A DNA stretch of 64,000 nt from NCBI RefSeq assembly GCF_012103215.1, contig NZ_JAAVNE010000001.1, positions 186,001 through 250,000 on the forward strand. Direction: 5' to 3'. This document shows, one piece after another, positions 8,132 through 18,800 of the stretch (positions are counted from its first letter, which is position 1; every line of letters begins with the position of its first letter). The notes under the pieces are model-generated. The model was not told the origin of the DNA. It searched no databases and was given only the letters and a program-made list of their open reading frames with translations. This stretch comes from Falsiroseomonas selenitidurans. Its GTDB lineage: Bacteria; Pseudomonadota; Alphaproteobacteria; Acetobacterales; Acetobacteraceae. Made by a program: the position numbers and the translations under genes.

Positions 8132-9310
8132 ATGCCCATCATCAACCGCATCGCCGACTTCCACCCCGACATGACCGCGTGGCGGCAGGATTTCCACCGG
8201 CACCCGGAACTGGGCTTCGAGGAGGTGCGCACCAGCGGCATCGTCGCCCAGAAGCTGCGCGAATTCGGCTGCGACGAGGTGATCACCGGCATCGCCACCA
8301 CCGGCGTGGTCGGCGTGATCCGCGGCCAGGGCGCCTCCGGCCGCGCCATCGGCTTCCGGGCCGACATGGACGCGCTGCCGATCGAGGAAGCCACGGGCAA
8401 GCCCTGGGCCTCCACCGTGCCGGGCACCATGCATGCCTGCGGCCATGACGGGCACACCACCATGCTGCTGGGCGCCGCGCGCTACCTGGCGGAAACCCGC
8501 AACTTCGACGGCACCGTCTACCTGATCTTCCAGCCGGCGGAGGAGAATCTGGCGGGTGGCGAGGTGATGGTGAAGGAAGGGCTGTTCGAGCGCTTCCCCA
8601 TGGACCGCGTCTTCGGCCTGCACAACTGGCCCGGCGCGCCGGCCGGCGTCTTCCTGCACGCCCCCGGCCCGGTGATGGCGGCGGTGGCGAATCTCGAAGC
8701 CACCATCACCGGCCGCGGCGCGCATGGCGCCATGCCGCATAACGGAATCGACCCGGTGCTGGTCGCGGCCCATGTGGTGACGGCGCTGCAGAGCGTGGTG
8801 GCGCGCAACCTCAACCCGCTGGAGGCCGGCGTCATCACCATCGCCCATATCGAGGGCGGCTTCACCTTCAACGTCATCCCCGAAAGCGTGCGCCTGCGCG
8901 GCACCGCGCGCTGGTTCCTGCCGGAGGTGGGGGACCTGCTGGAGGCGAATTTCCTGCGGATCGTCAACGGCGTCGCCGCCAGCTTCGGCGCCACCGCCGA
9001 AGCCCGCTTCAGCCGCGCCTATCCGGCGACGGTGAACGAGGCCGAAAGCACCGTGATCGCCGCCCGGGCTGCTGCCAGCGTGGTGGGGGAAGCGCGGTCC
9101 CGCACGCTGCCGCAGCCGACCATGGGCGGCGAGGATTTCAGCTTCATGCTGAATGAGCGCCCTGGCGCCTACCTGTTCCTGGGCGGCGGCAAGGGCGAGG
9201 GCGACGCCATGGTCCACCACCCGAAATACGACTTCAACGACGAGATCCTGCCGATCGGCGCCAGCTGGTTCGCCACGCTGGCGGAGCAGGTGCTCGCCCG
9301 GAAGGCATGA
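8132..9310 (+). CDS. M20-family amidohydrolase (hippurate hydrolase / N-acyl-amino-acid hydrolase type)
   Basis: 392 residues. The start at 8132 (MPIINRIADF) gives the usual family N terminus, followed by the WRQDFHRHPELGFEE motif. Metal-binding residues are seen in HACGHDGHTT, in PAEEN and in GGEDFSFML near the C terminus. The family cleaves N-acyl amino acids such as hippurate or N-acetyl amino acids in the cytoplasm; no signal peptide is seen. It faces the convergent histidine kinase gene with only 19 bases between the stops. The specific substrate is not evident. Confidence 0.88.
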   Translation: MPIINRIADFHPDMTAWRQDFHRHPELGFEEVRTSGIVAQKLREFGCDEVITGIATTGVVGVIRGQGASGRAIGFRADMDALPIEEATGKPWASTVPGTMHACGHDGHTTMLLGAARYLAETRNFDGTVYLIFQPAEENLAGGEVMVKEGLFERFPMDRVFGLHNWPGAPAGVFLHAPGPVMAAVANLEATITGRGAHGAMPHNGIDPVLVAAHVVTALQSVVARNLNPLEAGVITIAHIEGGFTFNVIPESVRLRGTARWFLPEVGDLLEANFLRIVNGVAASFGATAEARFSRAYPATVNEAESTVIAARAAASVVGEARSRTLPQPTMGGEDFSFMLNERPGAYLFLGGGKGEGDAMVHHPKYDFNDEILPIGASWFATLAEQVLARKA

Positions 9311-9329
9311 TCGCGGGCGGCGCGGTGGA

Positions 9330-11426
9330 TCACGGCGCCGCGGCGGCCAGGCCTTCCCCCCAGGGCGGCGCCGGCTCCGCGCCGCGGCTGCGCAGCCCAT
9401 CCACCAGGCCGAGCAGGCGGCGCGTCTCGAAGGGCTTGCGCAGCACGGCGTCGAAGCCGGCGGCGCGGCAGGCCGCGTCGAGTTCCTCAGCCGGGTCGGC
9501 AGTCAGGGCGATCAGCGGCACCCGCCCCTGTTCGCCCGGCAGGGCCCGCACCGCCCGCGCCACGCCGACGCCGCCCAGCCCTGGCATGTGCAGGTCCAGC
9601 ACCACCAGGTCGAACCCCGCGCCATGCAGGGCGGCCAGGGCGTGCGGCCCATCCACCGCCGCCGTCACCGCATGGCCGGCGCGTTCCAGCACCGTGGTCA
9701 GCAGCATCCGGGCAGCCGGCACGTCCTCCGCGACCAGGATGCGCAACGCCCCGCCGCTGCGCGCCACCGCCGGCGCGGCGCCGGGGCGGAAGGGCACCCA
9801 GAAGGCGAAGCGGCTGCCGCGGCCGGGCTGGCTTTCCACGCCGATGGCGCCGCCCATCGCCTCCGTCAGACGGCGGCAGATCGCCAGCCCCAGGCCACCG
9901 CCCGCGACCGGCTCCGGCATGTCCGCCGCTTCCGGGGCGGGGTCGCGGAAGCGGTCGAAGATGCGTGGCAGCTCGGCCTCGGCATGGCCGGGGCCGGTAT
10001 CCGTCACCGCCACCTCCACCCGTTCCGGCCGCGGCGTCAGGCGGGCGGACAGCGTCACCTCGCCGTGCCGGGTGGCGCGGATGGCGTTGTCCAGCAGCTT
10101 GGTCGTCACCTCCCGCAGCCGGGTGGGATCGCCGCGGATCCAGCGCGGCAGCCCGGGGTCGATGGCCACCCGCAGCGCCAGGCCCTTGGCGAGGGCCACC
10201 GGCCGCATCAGCGCGGCGCATTCGTCGAGCAGCGGGGCGATCTCGACGTCGCTGTCCTCCAGCGCCACCGTGCCATGTTCCAGCCGGGCGAAATCCAGCA
10301 CGTCCCCCACCAGCGCCAGCAGCGCGTGGCCGGCGCGGCGCTGCTGCTGCACCCAGCCCAGCGCCTCTGCCGGCAGGGGGGCGTCGGCCAGGCGCTCGGT
10401 ATAGTCGAGCAGCCCGGCCAGCGGGGCGCGCAACTCCTCGCTGACGGCGGCCATCATCTCCGTCCGCCGCCGCTCCTGCTCCGCCGCGCGGGCCAGCACC
10501 TCCCGCTGCCGGCGCTGGTGCCGGGCGGCATCGCCACGGTCGCGCAGGGCGGCGCGGGTGGCGACGCCAAGCCCGGCCAGCACGGCGGAAGCGCCGAGCG
10601 CCAGGGCCAGCCACCAGCCGGCCATGTCGCCGAAGCCCGGCGGCGGTGCCGCCACCACCAGGGACCAGCGGGACTCGCCGACCGGCAGGGCCAGGGCCAG
10701 CACCTCCTCGGTCTCCACCAGCGTGGTGCGGCGCTGCAGGGCCGGGCGGACCGTCTCCGGCGCCTCCCGGCCATTGGCGGCGCGGGCGATCAGCCTTCCC
10801 TCGCCATCCACCAGCAGGGCGGACCAGCCATCCGGCAGGCCGGCCCGGTCCAACAGTTGGGCGAAGGTGGTGGCTTCCTGGGTCGCCACCAGGGCGAAGC
10901 GCACCGCGCCATCCACCCGCACCGGCACGCGGAAGGAGACCCGCCCCTCCACCAGCCCGCCCGGCGCCGGATGGCCGGTGCGCAGCACACTGCCCACCGC
11001 CGCCAGATCCTGGATCGGCGGCAGCGCCGCCTCCGCCGGGTAGCGCAGGTTCAACAGCTGCCGCTCACCATCCGTCAGCGCGATGGTGAACCAGTTGGGC
11101 TCGCGCGCCAGAAGGCGCTGCGCCTCCCGCCGGAAACCGGCCAGGTCGCCAGTCTCGAGGTGCTGGGACCCGGCCAGCGCATCCAACGCGCGCAGGCCGG
11201 CGCGCAGTTCCGAATCCAGCCCGGCCACCAGGGTGGTCGCGGTGCGCTGCAGGTCGCGCCGGCGGTCAGCCTCGCGTTCCGCATGCAGGGCCAGCAGCAG
11301 CACCAGGCCGAAGGCCGCCAGCGGCAGCAGGGCCAGGAACGGCGCCAGGGTGGCGGCCCGGTTCCAGCCGCGCAGGACGCCACCCTCCGCGGGCGTGGGT
11401 TCCGTCGGATGATCGCGGGTCAACAC
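9330..11426 (-). CDS. Hybrid sensor histidine kinase/response regulator lacking the phospho-accepting His
   Basis: 698 residues. TM1 at about 28-48, an extracytoplasmic sensor region of about 220 residues, and TM2 at about 268-290 are followed by a dimerisation helix. The H-box reads MAAVSEELRAPL (325-336), where kinases have SHE; codon 330 is GAG, so Glu replaces the catalytic His. The ATP-binding half looks intact: N-box LLDNAIRATRHG (N447), G1 DTGPG (476-480), G2 GGGLGLA (509-515). The receiver (561-690) keeps D611 in VVLDLHMP and K664. It may be a pseudokinase, a phosphatase or a scaffold whose receiver is phosphorylated by a partner. No partner regulator gene adjoins it. Confidence 0.88.
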   Translation of the reverse strand: MLTRDHPTEPTPAEGGVLRGWNRAATLAPFLALLPLAAFGLVLLLALHAEREADRRRDLQRTATTLVAGLDSELRAGLRALDALAGSQHLETGDLAGFRREAQRLLAREPNWFTIALTDGERQLLNLRYPAEAALPPIQDLAAVGSVLRTGHPAPGGLVEGRVSFRVPVRVDGAVRFALVATQEATTFAQLLDRAGLPDGWSALLVDGEGRLIARAANGREAPETVRPALQRRTTLVETEEVLALALPVGESRWSLVVAAPPPGFGDMAGWWLALALGASAVLAGLGVATRAALRDRGDAARHQRRQREVLARAAEQERRRTEMMAAVSEELRAPLAGLLDYTERLADAPLPAEALGWVQQQRRAGHALLALVGDVLDFARLEHGTVALEDSDVEIAPLLDECAALMRPVALAKGLALRVAIDPGLPRWIRGDPTRLREVTTKLLDNAIRATRHGEVTLSARLTPRPERVEVAVTDTGPGHAEAELPRIFDRFRDPAPEAADMPEPVAGGGLGLAICRRLTEAMGGAIGVESQPGRGSRFAFWVPFRPGAAPAVARSGGALRILVAEDVPAARMLLTTVLERAGHAVTAAVDGPHALAALHGAGFDLVVLDLHMPGLGGVGVARAVRALPGEQGRVPLIALTADPAEELDAACRAAGFDAVLRKPFETRRLLGLVDGLRSRGAEPAPPWGEGLAAAAP

Positions 11427-11612
11427 GCGAGCGGGTGGCCTTCCGTCTGGTGTGCAGCAGCATCGCCCAGGGCGTGGCTTTCGCGCAGGCAGACCGGGCG
11501 GCCCGCCCTTGGGGCCGCCGGATCATACCAGCGTCGGGGGCAATGTCACCCACCACGTCTACTCCGGGGTGCAGCCCTCGCGGCCGGCGCAACCCACGGG
11601 GCGGTCAGGCCG

Positions 11613-12575
11613 CTATTGCGGCTGGATCCGCGCCGCGGCCACCAGCGCCCGGTTGCGGTCGATCTCGGCGGCGATGGTCGCCTCGAACTGTGCCGCGGTC
11701 TCCGCCAGGGGGGTCAGGCCGAGATCGGCCATGCGGGCGGCGACGGCGGGCTCGTTCGCCGCCTGGTTCACCGCCGCATTGGCCCGGGTGACGAAGGCCG
11801 CCGGCAGGCCCTTCGGACCCCAGACGCCGGTCCAGCCCTCATAGACCAGGTCCGCGAAACCGGATTCCGCCAGAGTCGGCACATCCGGCAGCACCCGCTG
11901 GCGTCGCGCGGAGGTCACGGCATAGGCGCGCAGCCGCCCGTCGCGGACCAGCGGCAGGGCCGGGCCAAGCGGCGCGATGAACAGGCTGACGGCGCCCGAG
12001 ACCAAATCGTTCATCGCCGGGCCGGTGCCGCGGTAGGAGACAAAGGTGGTCTCCACCCCCAGCTTCTGCCACAGCGCCGCCGTGGCGAGCTGGCCGACCG
12101 AGCCCAGCGAGGATCCGGCGAAGGAGAAGCGGTCCGGCGTGGCGCGCAGGCCGGCCAGCAGCGCCCGCAGATCGGCCTGCTCCAGCGCGGCACCGCCGAC
12201 CAGCACGTAGGGGATGGAGACGGTGCGCGCCACCGGCGTGAAATCCGCCCGCAAATCGAAGGGCACGTTGCGCTGCACGAAGGGCAGCACCGTCAGCACC
12301 TCGTTGGAATAAAGCAGCGAGGTGCCGTCCGCGGCGCTGCGCGCCACCGATTCCGCGCCAACCACGCCATTGGCGCCGGAGCGGTTCTCGATCACCCAGG
12401 TGACGCCGAGGGCCTCCGCCGCCTTGGGCGCGATCAGCCGGGCCGTGAGGTCCGTGGTGCCACCGGGCGGATAGGGCACGACGAGGCGCGCATTGCGCGA
12501 CTGCGCGAGCGCCGGCGCGGCCAGAGCGGCGAGGCCGAGCCCGACGGCGCCGCGGCGGCTGATGGCTGTGGTCAT
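11613..12575 (-). CDS. Bug-family tripartite tricarboxylate transporter substrate-binding protein (TctC-like)
   Basis: 320 residues from the ATG at 12575, which has GAGGGGG nine bases upstream. The N terminus has a twin-arginine export motif SRRGAVGLG, a hydrophobic run and a cleavage site after ALA. The mature start VVPYPPGGTTDLTARL, then ENRSGANGVVGAE and the C-terminal region are typical Bug/TctC features. These periplasmic proteins capture carboxylates or similar small molecules for a TctAB permease, which is not in this window; orphan Bug proteins are common in Acetobacteraceae. It follows the giant adhesin gene on the same strand but is separated by the hairpin array. Confidence 0.9.
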   Translation of the reverse strand: MTTAISRRGAVGLGLAALAAPALAQSRNARLVVPYPPGGTTDLTARLIAPKAAEALGVTWVIENRSGANGVVGAESVARSAADGTSLLYSNEVLTVLPFVQRNVPFDLRADFTPVARTVSIPYVLVGGAALEQADLRALLAGLRATPDRFSFAGSSLGSVGQLATAALWQKLGVETTFVSYRGTGPAMNDLVSGAVSLFIAPLGPALPLVRDGRLRAYAVTSARRQRVLPDVPTLAESGFADLVYEGWTGVWGPKGLPAAFVTRANAAVNQAANEPAVAARMADLGLTPLAETAAQFEATIAAEIDRNRALVAAARIQPQ

Positions 12576-12770
12576 CCTGTCGTTCCCCCTCATTGGGGGC
12601 ATGCCGACGCGCCTGGCCGTGGCCGGTCCGCCTGCACCCTCCCCCGCGCATGCCTGTCGCCGCCCGGCGGGCGTGCGGAATGCTTCAAGACCTAAGTATG
12701 TCCCGGTGGCATGACGACATGTCAAGCCGCGCCTGGTGGGGTCGGGCGCGGCCTGGTCTGCGCGGTCCTG

Positions 12771-12849
12771 ACGCGGGGGCCGAGGCCCCGGAGGCAGAAA
12801 AGCGGGGGCCGAGGCCCCGGAGGCAGAAAGGCGGGGGCCGAGGCCCCCG
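12771..12849 (-). terminator. Tandem array of three terminator-like hairpins
   Basis: Three copies of a 29-base unit containing GCGGGGGCCGAGGCCCC follow each other (the third is partial), ending 7 bases before the stop codon of the giant gene. On the minus strand the copies nearest the gene fold as GCGGGGGC-CTCG-GCCCCCGC and run into CTTTCT or CTTTTCT. The array thus looks like a multiplied transcription terminator for a very long transcript. No gene lies in the rest of the 280-base gap. Confidence 0.65.
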
Positions 12850-12855
12850 CGCGTC

Positions 12856-15800
12856 TCACAGGTTGAAGTCGGACTGGAACAGCGTGTGCAGGCCGGCCAG
12901 GCGGATCGCCATTTCCGCCGCGCCGCCGTCGCCGGCATCGACCATCACCAGCGTGTCGCCACCGTCGTGGTCGTAGCGCACCGAGCCCTGGCCGCCGCCG
13001 GTGAAGGCGCCGGTGCCGACGAAGGCGAAGGCCTGGTCGCCGCCCAGCCCGAGATGGGCGTCGATGTTCGCCAGGTTGATCTTGTCCCCCTCGAACCAGG
13101 AGAAGTCCAGGATCATGTCCGCCGCCGCCGCGGCGCTGTCCGCCAGCGCCGTGTAGATGAAGCGGTCGGCCCCCGCCCCGCCGCTGATGACATCCGCGCC
13201 GGCACCGCCCAGCAGCGTGTCGTTGCCGCCACCGCCGGCGATGGTGTCGTCGCCGCCATTGGCCTGGATGCGGTTGGCGTTGTTGTCGCCGGTCAGCGCG
13301 TCGCCATGCTGCGAGCCCAGCAGGTTCTCCACCTGGATGAAGATGTCGCCCGCCGCCATGCCGGTGTTCACCGAGGGATCGGCGAGCGAGACGGTGACGC
13401 CGACGGCGGAGGACTGGTAGGTCGCCGTGTCGATGCCCGCGCCGCCATCCAGCACATCCGCGCCGGCACCGCCGTTCAGCGCATCGTTGCCGTCGCCGCC
13501 GATCAGCGTATCCGCGCCGCCGCCGCCGCCGAGCACGTCGTTGCCCTGCAGGCCCTCGATCCGGTCCGCACCGCCGGTGCCGACCAGCGTGTCGTTGCCG
13601 GTGCCGCCCATGATCGGCGCCCGTTCCACCGGCAGGCCCGGCGCCACATTGCTGCCCGGGACGAAGGTGATGCCGGGCGTCGAGCCATCGGTCGGGTAGG
13701 CGTCGTTGAAGACGATCGCGCTGTTGGTGTCGAGGTAGACCACCGTCTGCCCGTTCACGCGCTGCACCGCCGCGGCACCGCCGAAGCCGTAGATGGTCAG
13801 CGTGTCGCCCTCGCTGGCGCGGAAGTCCAGCAGCAGGTCGACGCCGTCGCCCTTCTGCCAGATGAAGCTGTCCGCGCCACCATCGCCGGAGATCGTGTCG
13901 CCGATGACGATGCCGCCGACCTGGCCGGCGACCAGGCTCGCCTGGCCGAGATCCTTGCCGCCGATGACGGTGTCGTTGCCGTCATGGCCGGCGACCCGGT
14001 CGTTGCCGGCGCCGCCGAAGACGATGTCGTTGCCGCCATTGCCTTCGACGGTGTCGTTGCCGGTGCCGCCGAACAGCGTGTCGTTGCCGCCTTCGCCCTG
14101 CATCCGGTCGTCGCCATTGCCGCCCTCGGCCCAGTCATTGCCCTCGCCGGCCTCGATCGTGTCGTTGCCGTTGCCGCCGAAGATGACGTCGTCGCCGCCA
14201 TTGCCGTGCAGGTTGTCGTCGCCGTTGTCGCCCTGGATCTTGTCGTTGCCTTCGTGGCCGTTGATGACGTCGTTGCCGTCATTGCCACGCAGGCAATCGT
14301 CGCCGCGCAGGCCGTGGATGTTGTCGTTGCCGCCCAGCCCGTCGATGTGGTCGGCCTGCTCGGTGCCCGGGAAGGCATCGTTGCCCGGCGTCAGCAGCGT
14401 GGCGGGCAGGTCGCAGGTGCCCACCACATCCGGGATGAAGCCGGCATCGACCGTCAGCACCACGCTGCCCTGGCCGAGCGTGATCGTCCCGGTGCGGCCA
14501 TTCGCCGCCGCATCGCTGTCGCTGGCGTCGTTGCCGACATTCTGCAGCGTCGCCGTGTAGCCGGAGGGCGTGTTGAAGCGCACCACATAGTCGCCCGGCC
14601 GCAGCCCGTCGAAGAGGTAGAAGCCGGAGGCATCGGTGGTGGTGGTGGCCAGCACGGTGCCGGTGGTGCTGAGCAGGCGCACGGTGACGCCGCCGATGCC
14701 CGGCTCCGCGCCATCCTGCTGGCCGTCGCGGTCGTAATCCGCCCAGACCCGGTCGCCGATGGACGCGGCGACGAGCAGGCCGGCATCCAGGGTCTTGTTC
14801 TCCTGGCCGGAGGTCAGCGTCACCTGCTGGGTCTTGCCGGTGACCAGGTCGGCGTCGCTGTCGCGGCCGTCATTGCCGCCGGCGTCCTTCGTGGTGAACA
14901 CCGCGCCGTTCGGCGCCGTGAACTGCACGGAATAGGTTCCGGGCAGCAGGTCGTCGAACAGGTAGCTGCCGTTCAGCGCGGTGACGGTGGTGGCGATGAC
15001 GGCGCCGCCGGCATCGAGCAGTCGCACGGTGACGCCGCGCGCCCCCGGCTCGCCGCCATCCTGCACGCCATTCGCGTTCAGGTCGCGCCACACGCGGTCG
15101 CCGATGCTGACCCGCTCGAACAGGCCGGCGTCGAGATCGGTGCGGGCATCGCCGGAGTAGAGCATCACCGGCTCGATGATGCCGTTGCCCAGCGCGTCGC
15201 TGTCCTTGGCGTCGTCGGGCGTCGCGTCCTTCGGGGAGAATTCGAAGCCGGCCAGCGGCTCCACCTCCACCCCGTACATCCCCGGCGCCAGGCCGTCGAA
15301 GCTGTAGAGGCCGCTGCCATCGGTCTGCGTCGTGTCGAGGAGGTTGCCGCTGCCATCCAGCAGGTTGACCGTGACGCCGGCGATGCCCGGCTCGTTGCCG
15401 TCCTGCACGCCATCCGCATCCAGGTCGAGGAAGACGCGGTCGCCGAGCGAGGCCGGGATGTACAGGCCCGCATCCAGGTCGCGCGTCACCTCGCCGGGCA
15501 GCACCTGCACCGCCGCGGTCTTGCCGTTCAGCGGGTTCGGGTCGCTGTCCACCGCGTCGTTGCCACCGACGTCACGCAGCGTCAGGCGCTCGCCCGCAGG
15601 GGTGACGAACTGCACGCTGTAGAAGCCGGTGATCAGGTCCTCGAACAGGTATTCGCCGTTCGCGTCGGTGGTGGTGGTGCGGCCGGTCGGGTTGCCGAAG
15701 CCGTCCAGCAGGATGACGGTGACGCCGGCGCGCGGCGCCTCCCCGCCCTCCTCGATGCCGTCGCCGTCGCGGTCCACCCAGACGCGGCCGGTCAGGTCGC

Positions 15801-18800
15801 CGAGATAGAGCAGCCCGGCATCGACATCCGTGCGGTCCTGGCCGGAGATCAGGGCGATGACATCGGTGCGGCCGGTGGTGCGGTCCGCGTCGCTGTCCAG
15901 CGCGTCGCCGCCCTGGTCCTTCTTGGCGAAGGCGCGGTCGGCGGGGGCGACGAATTCCACACGGTAGTCGCCGGGCCGCAGCCCGTCGAAGCTGTAGAGG
16001 CCGTCCGCATCGGTCGTCGTGCTGTCCAGCACCGTGGCGCCGTCGGCGGAAAGCAGGCGGACGGTGATGCCGGAAATGCCGGGCTCCCCGCCATCCTGGA
16101 TGCCGTCATTGTCCAGGTCGTCGAACACCTTGTCGCCGAGCGAGACCAGCCGCACCAGGCCGCCATCGACCGTGTTGTCGGTCTCGCCGGATTGCAGGTT
16201 CACCAGGCCGGTGCGGCCATTGGCGGCGATGTCGCTGTCCGCGGCATCCGGGCCCAGGTTCGGCAGCGTCGGCACATGACCGGCCTTGGTGATCTCCACC
16301 CGGTAGTCGGCCGGCGCCAGGCCGGTGAAGCTGTAGAAACCGCTGCCATTGGTGGTGGTGGTGCCGAGCACGGTGCCGCCGGCGTCCAGCAGCTTCACCG
16401 TGGCGCCGGCAATCGCCGGCTCGCCACCTTCCTGCTGGCCGTCGCCGTCCAGGTCTTCCCAGACGTAATTGCCGATCGCGGCCGGGTTGTAGACGCCGGC
16501 ATCGAGCGAGCGGTCATCGCCGTTGGAGACGATGGTCACCTGCTCCGTCTTGCCGGTGGTGGGGTTGGCGTCGCTGTCCTTCTCGTTGTCCAGGCCGACA
16601 TTCGGCTTGGTGAAGGGCTGCGCCCCGTTCGGCGCGAAGGTCACGCTGTAGGTGCCGGGCGCCAGATTGTCGAAGACGTAGTCGCCATTGCCGTCGGTGA
16701 TCGCAGTGCGGCCGGTGGAGATGCCGGCGGCATCCAGCAGCGTCACCAGGCGGCCGGAGATGCCGCCCTCGCCCGCATCCTGCAGGCCGTCGCCGTCCAC
16801 ATCCTCGAACACCGTGCCGCCGAGCTTGGCGCCGCGGTAGAAGCCGGCATCCAGGCGGGTCTCGTTCTCGCCGGATTCCAGGTTGAAGCTGTCGGACAGG
16901 CCGGCCGCATTCACGTCGCTGTCGCCGGCCTCGCCGCCCGCCACCACGTTCTGCTGCGTCGCCGTGTAGGTCGCCGGCAGCACGCGGATGCTGTAGTCGC
17001 CCGGCACCAGGCCGGTGAACTGGTAGAAGCCGTCGGCGCCGGTGGTGGTGGTGCCGACATCGTTGCCCAGGCCATCGACCAGCACCACGGTGGCGCCGAC
17101 GATGCCGGTGGCGCCGTCATCCTGGCGGCCATTGCCGTTGGTGTCTTCCCAGACGCGGTCACCGATGCTGGCCAGCTGGTAGAAGCCGGCATCGACCTGG
17201 CGGCGGTCCTCGCCATTCGCCAGCGTGATGATGCCGGTGACGCCATTGCCCTGGTTCGCGTCGCTGTCCGTCGCATCCGGGCCGATATTGGCCAGGGTGC
17301 GCTCCTCGTTCGCGATCTCGTCGAAGCGGACGCGGTAGCTGCCGGGCACCAGCCCGTCGAACAGGTAGGCGCCATCCGGGCCGGTCACGGTGGTCAGGCC
17401 GGTCGGCGTGCCGTCCGCGTTCAGCAGCGTGACCGGGATGCCGGCCAGCAGCACCGTCTCGCCGGCCTCGCGCTGGCCATCGGCATCGGTGTCACGGAAG
17501 GCGATGCCGCCGAGCGAGGCGCGCACCACGTTCACCGCCTCGTTCTCGCTGACCGTGGTGGGCGAGGAGCCGGGGGTGACGCCGTAGGGGTTCACCGGGG
17601 CGGCGGAGACCACCTGGCCGACATTGGTCAGCACCTTGCCGGCGGTGTTGCCGGCGATGTCCGCCACCTGCGCGGTGACACGGAACACCACCTGGTCGCC
17701 GGGGGTGGAAAGGTTGTCCCAGGGGTTCAGCACATCGCCCAGCGCGTAGCTCAGCGTGCGGCTGCCGGCGTCGTAGCTGCCTTCCGCGCCGATGCCCAGC
17801 GCCGCGCCGCTGATGCTGCCGAGCGAGAGCAGCTCGCTGTCCAGGTAGGTCAGGCCGGTCGGCAGCACATCCTTCAGCGTGATGCGCTGCGCGCCCTCGC
17901 CCAGCGTCGCGGTGACGAGGAAGGTGACCACCTCGCCGATGCCGACGGCGGCGCCGAAGGTGGTGTCGAGGCTGGTGGTCTCCAGCGTCTTCACCACGGT
18001 GTTGACGATGTCGACATTCACCGTCGCCGGGTCGCTCTCGGTCTTGGACACGCCGAGCACGGGGGCGGAGCTGTAGGTGACCTGGGCGGTGTTGGTGATG
18101 GCCTGGCCATCCACCACGTCGCCATCGTAGCGCACCTGGTAGGTGATGGTGACCGGCGCCGCGCCCAGCAGGTACTGGTTCAGGCTGTAGCTGATGTTGC
18201 CGGCGGTCTCGGAGATGGTGCCGACGGTGGCGGTGGCGCTGCCGGGCACCAGGGTGACGCCGTCCGGCAGGATGTCGGAGAGGTTCACCAGATAGGCCGG
18301 GGAGGTGGAGCCCGCGGCGTGGCTCAGCGTGACGGTGTAGGTGACCAGGTTGCCGGCATCGCCGGTGCCCGGCGCCGCATCCTTCACGATCACCAGATCC
18401 GGGCGGACCACGTCGATCTTCGCATCATCGGTGGCGGAACCGAGGCCGGGCTTGCCGCCGCCCGGCGCATAGGTCTCGGCCTTCGCGGTATTGGTCAGCG
18501 TGGCGCCGGCGGTGGCGGTGGTGGCGACGCGGGCATGCACCAGGATGGTGACGGTGTCGCCGGCATCGCGGTCATTGTCGCCGGCATTCACGATGGTGCC
18601 GAAGTCGAAGCTGTAGGCGCCGCCCGAGACGGAGGTGGCGGCGGCGCCGACGCCGAGCGCGGCGCCGCTGATGGTGGCGCCGATGCTCTCGACGCTCGCG
18701 CTCTCGAACACCAGCCCGGTCGGCAGCGTGTCGGAAACGACCAGGCGCTGTGTGCCCTCGCCCACCGTCACGGTCAGGCGGTAGGTCACGGTCTCACCCG

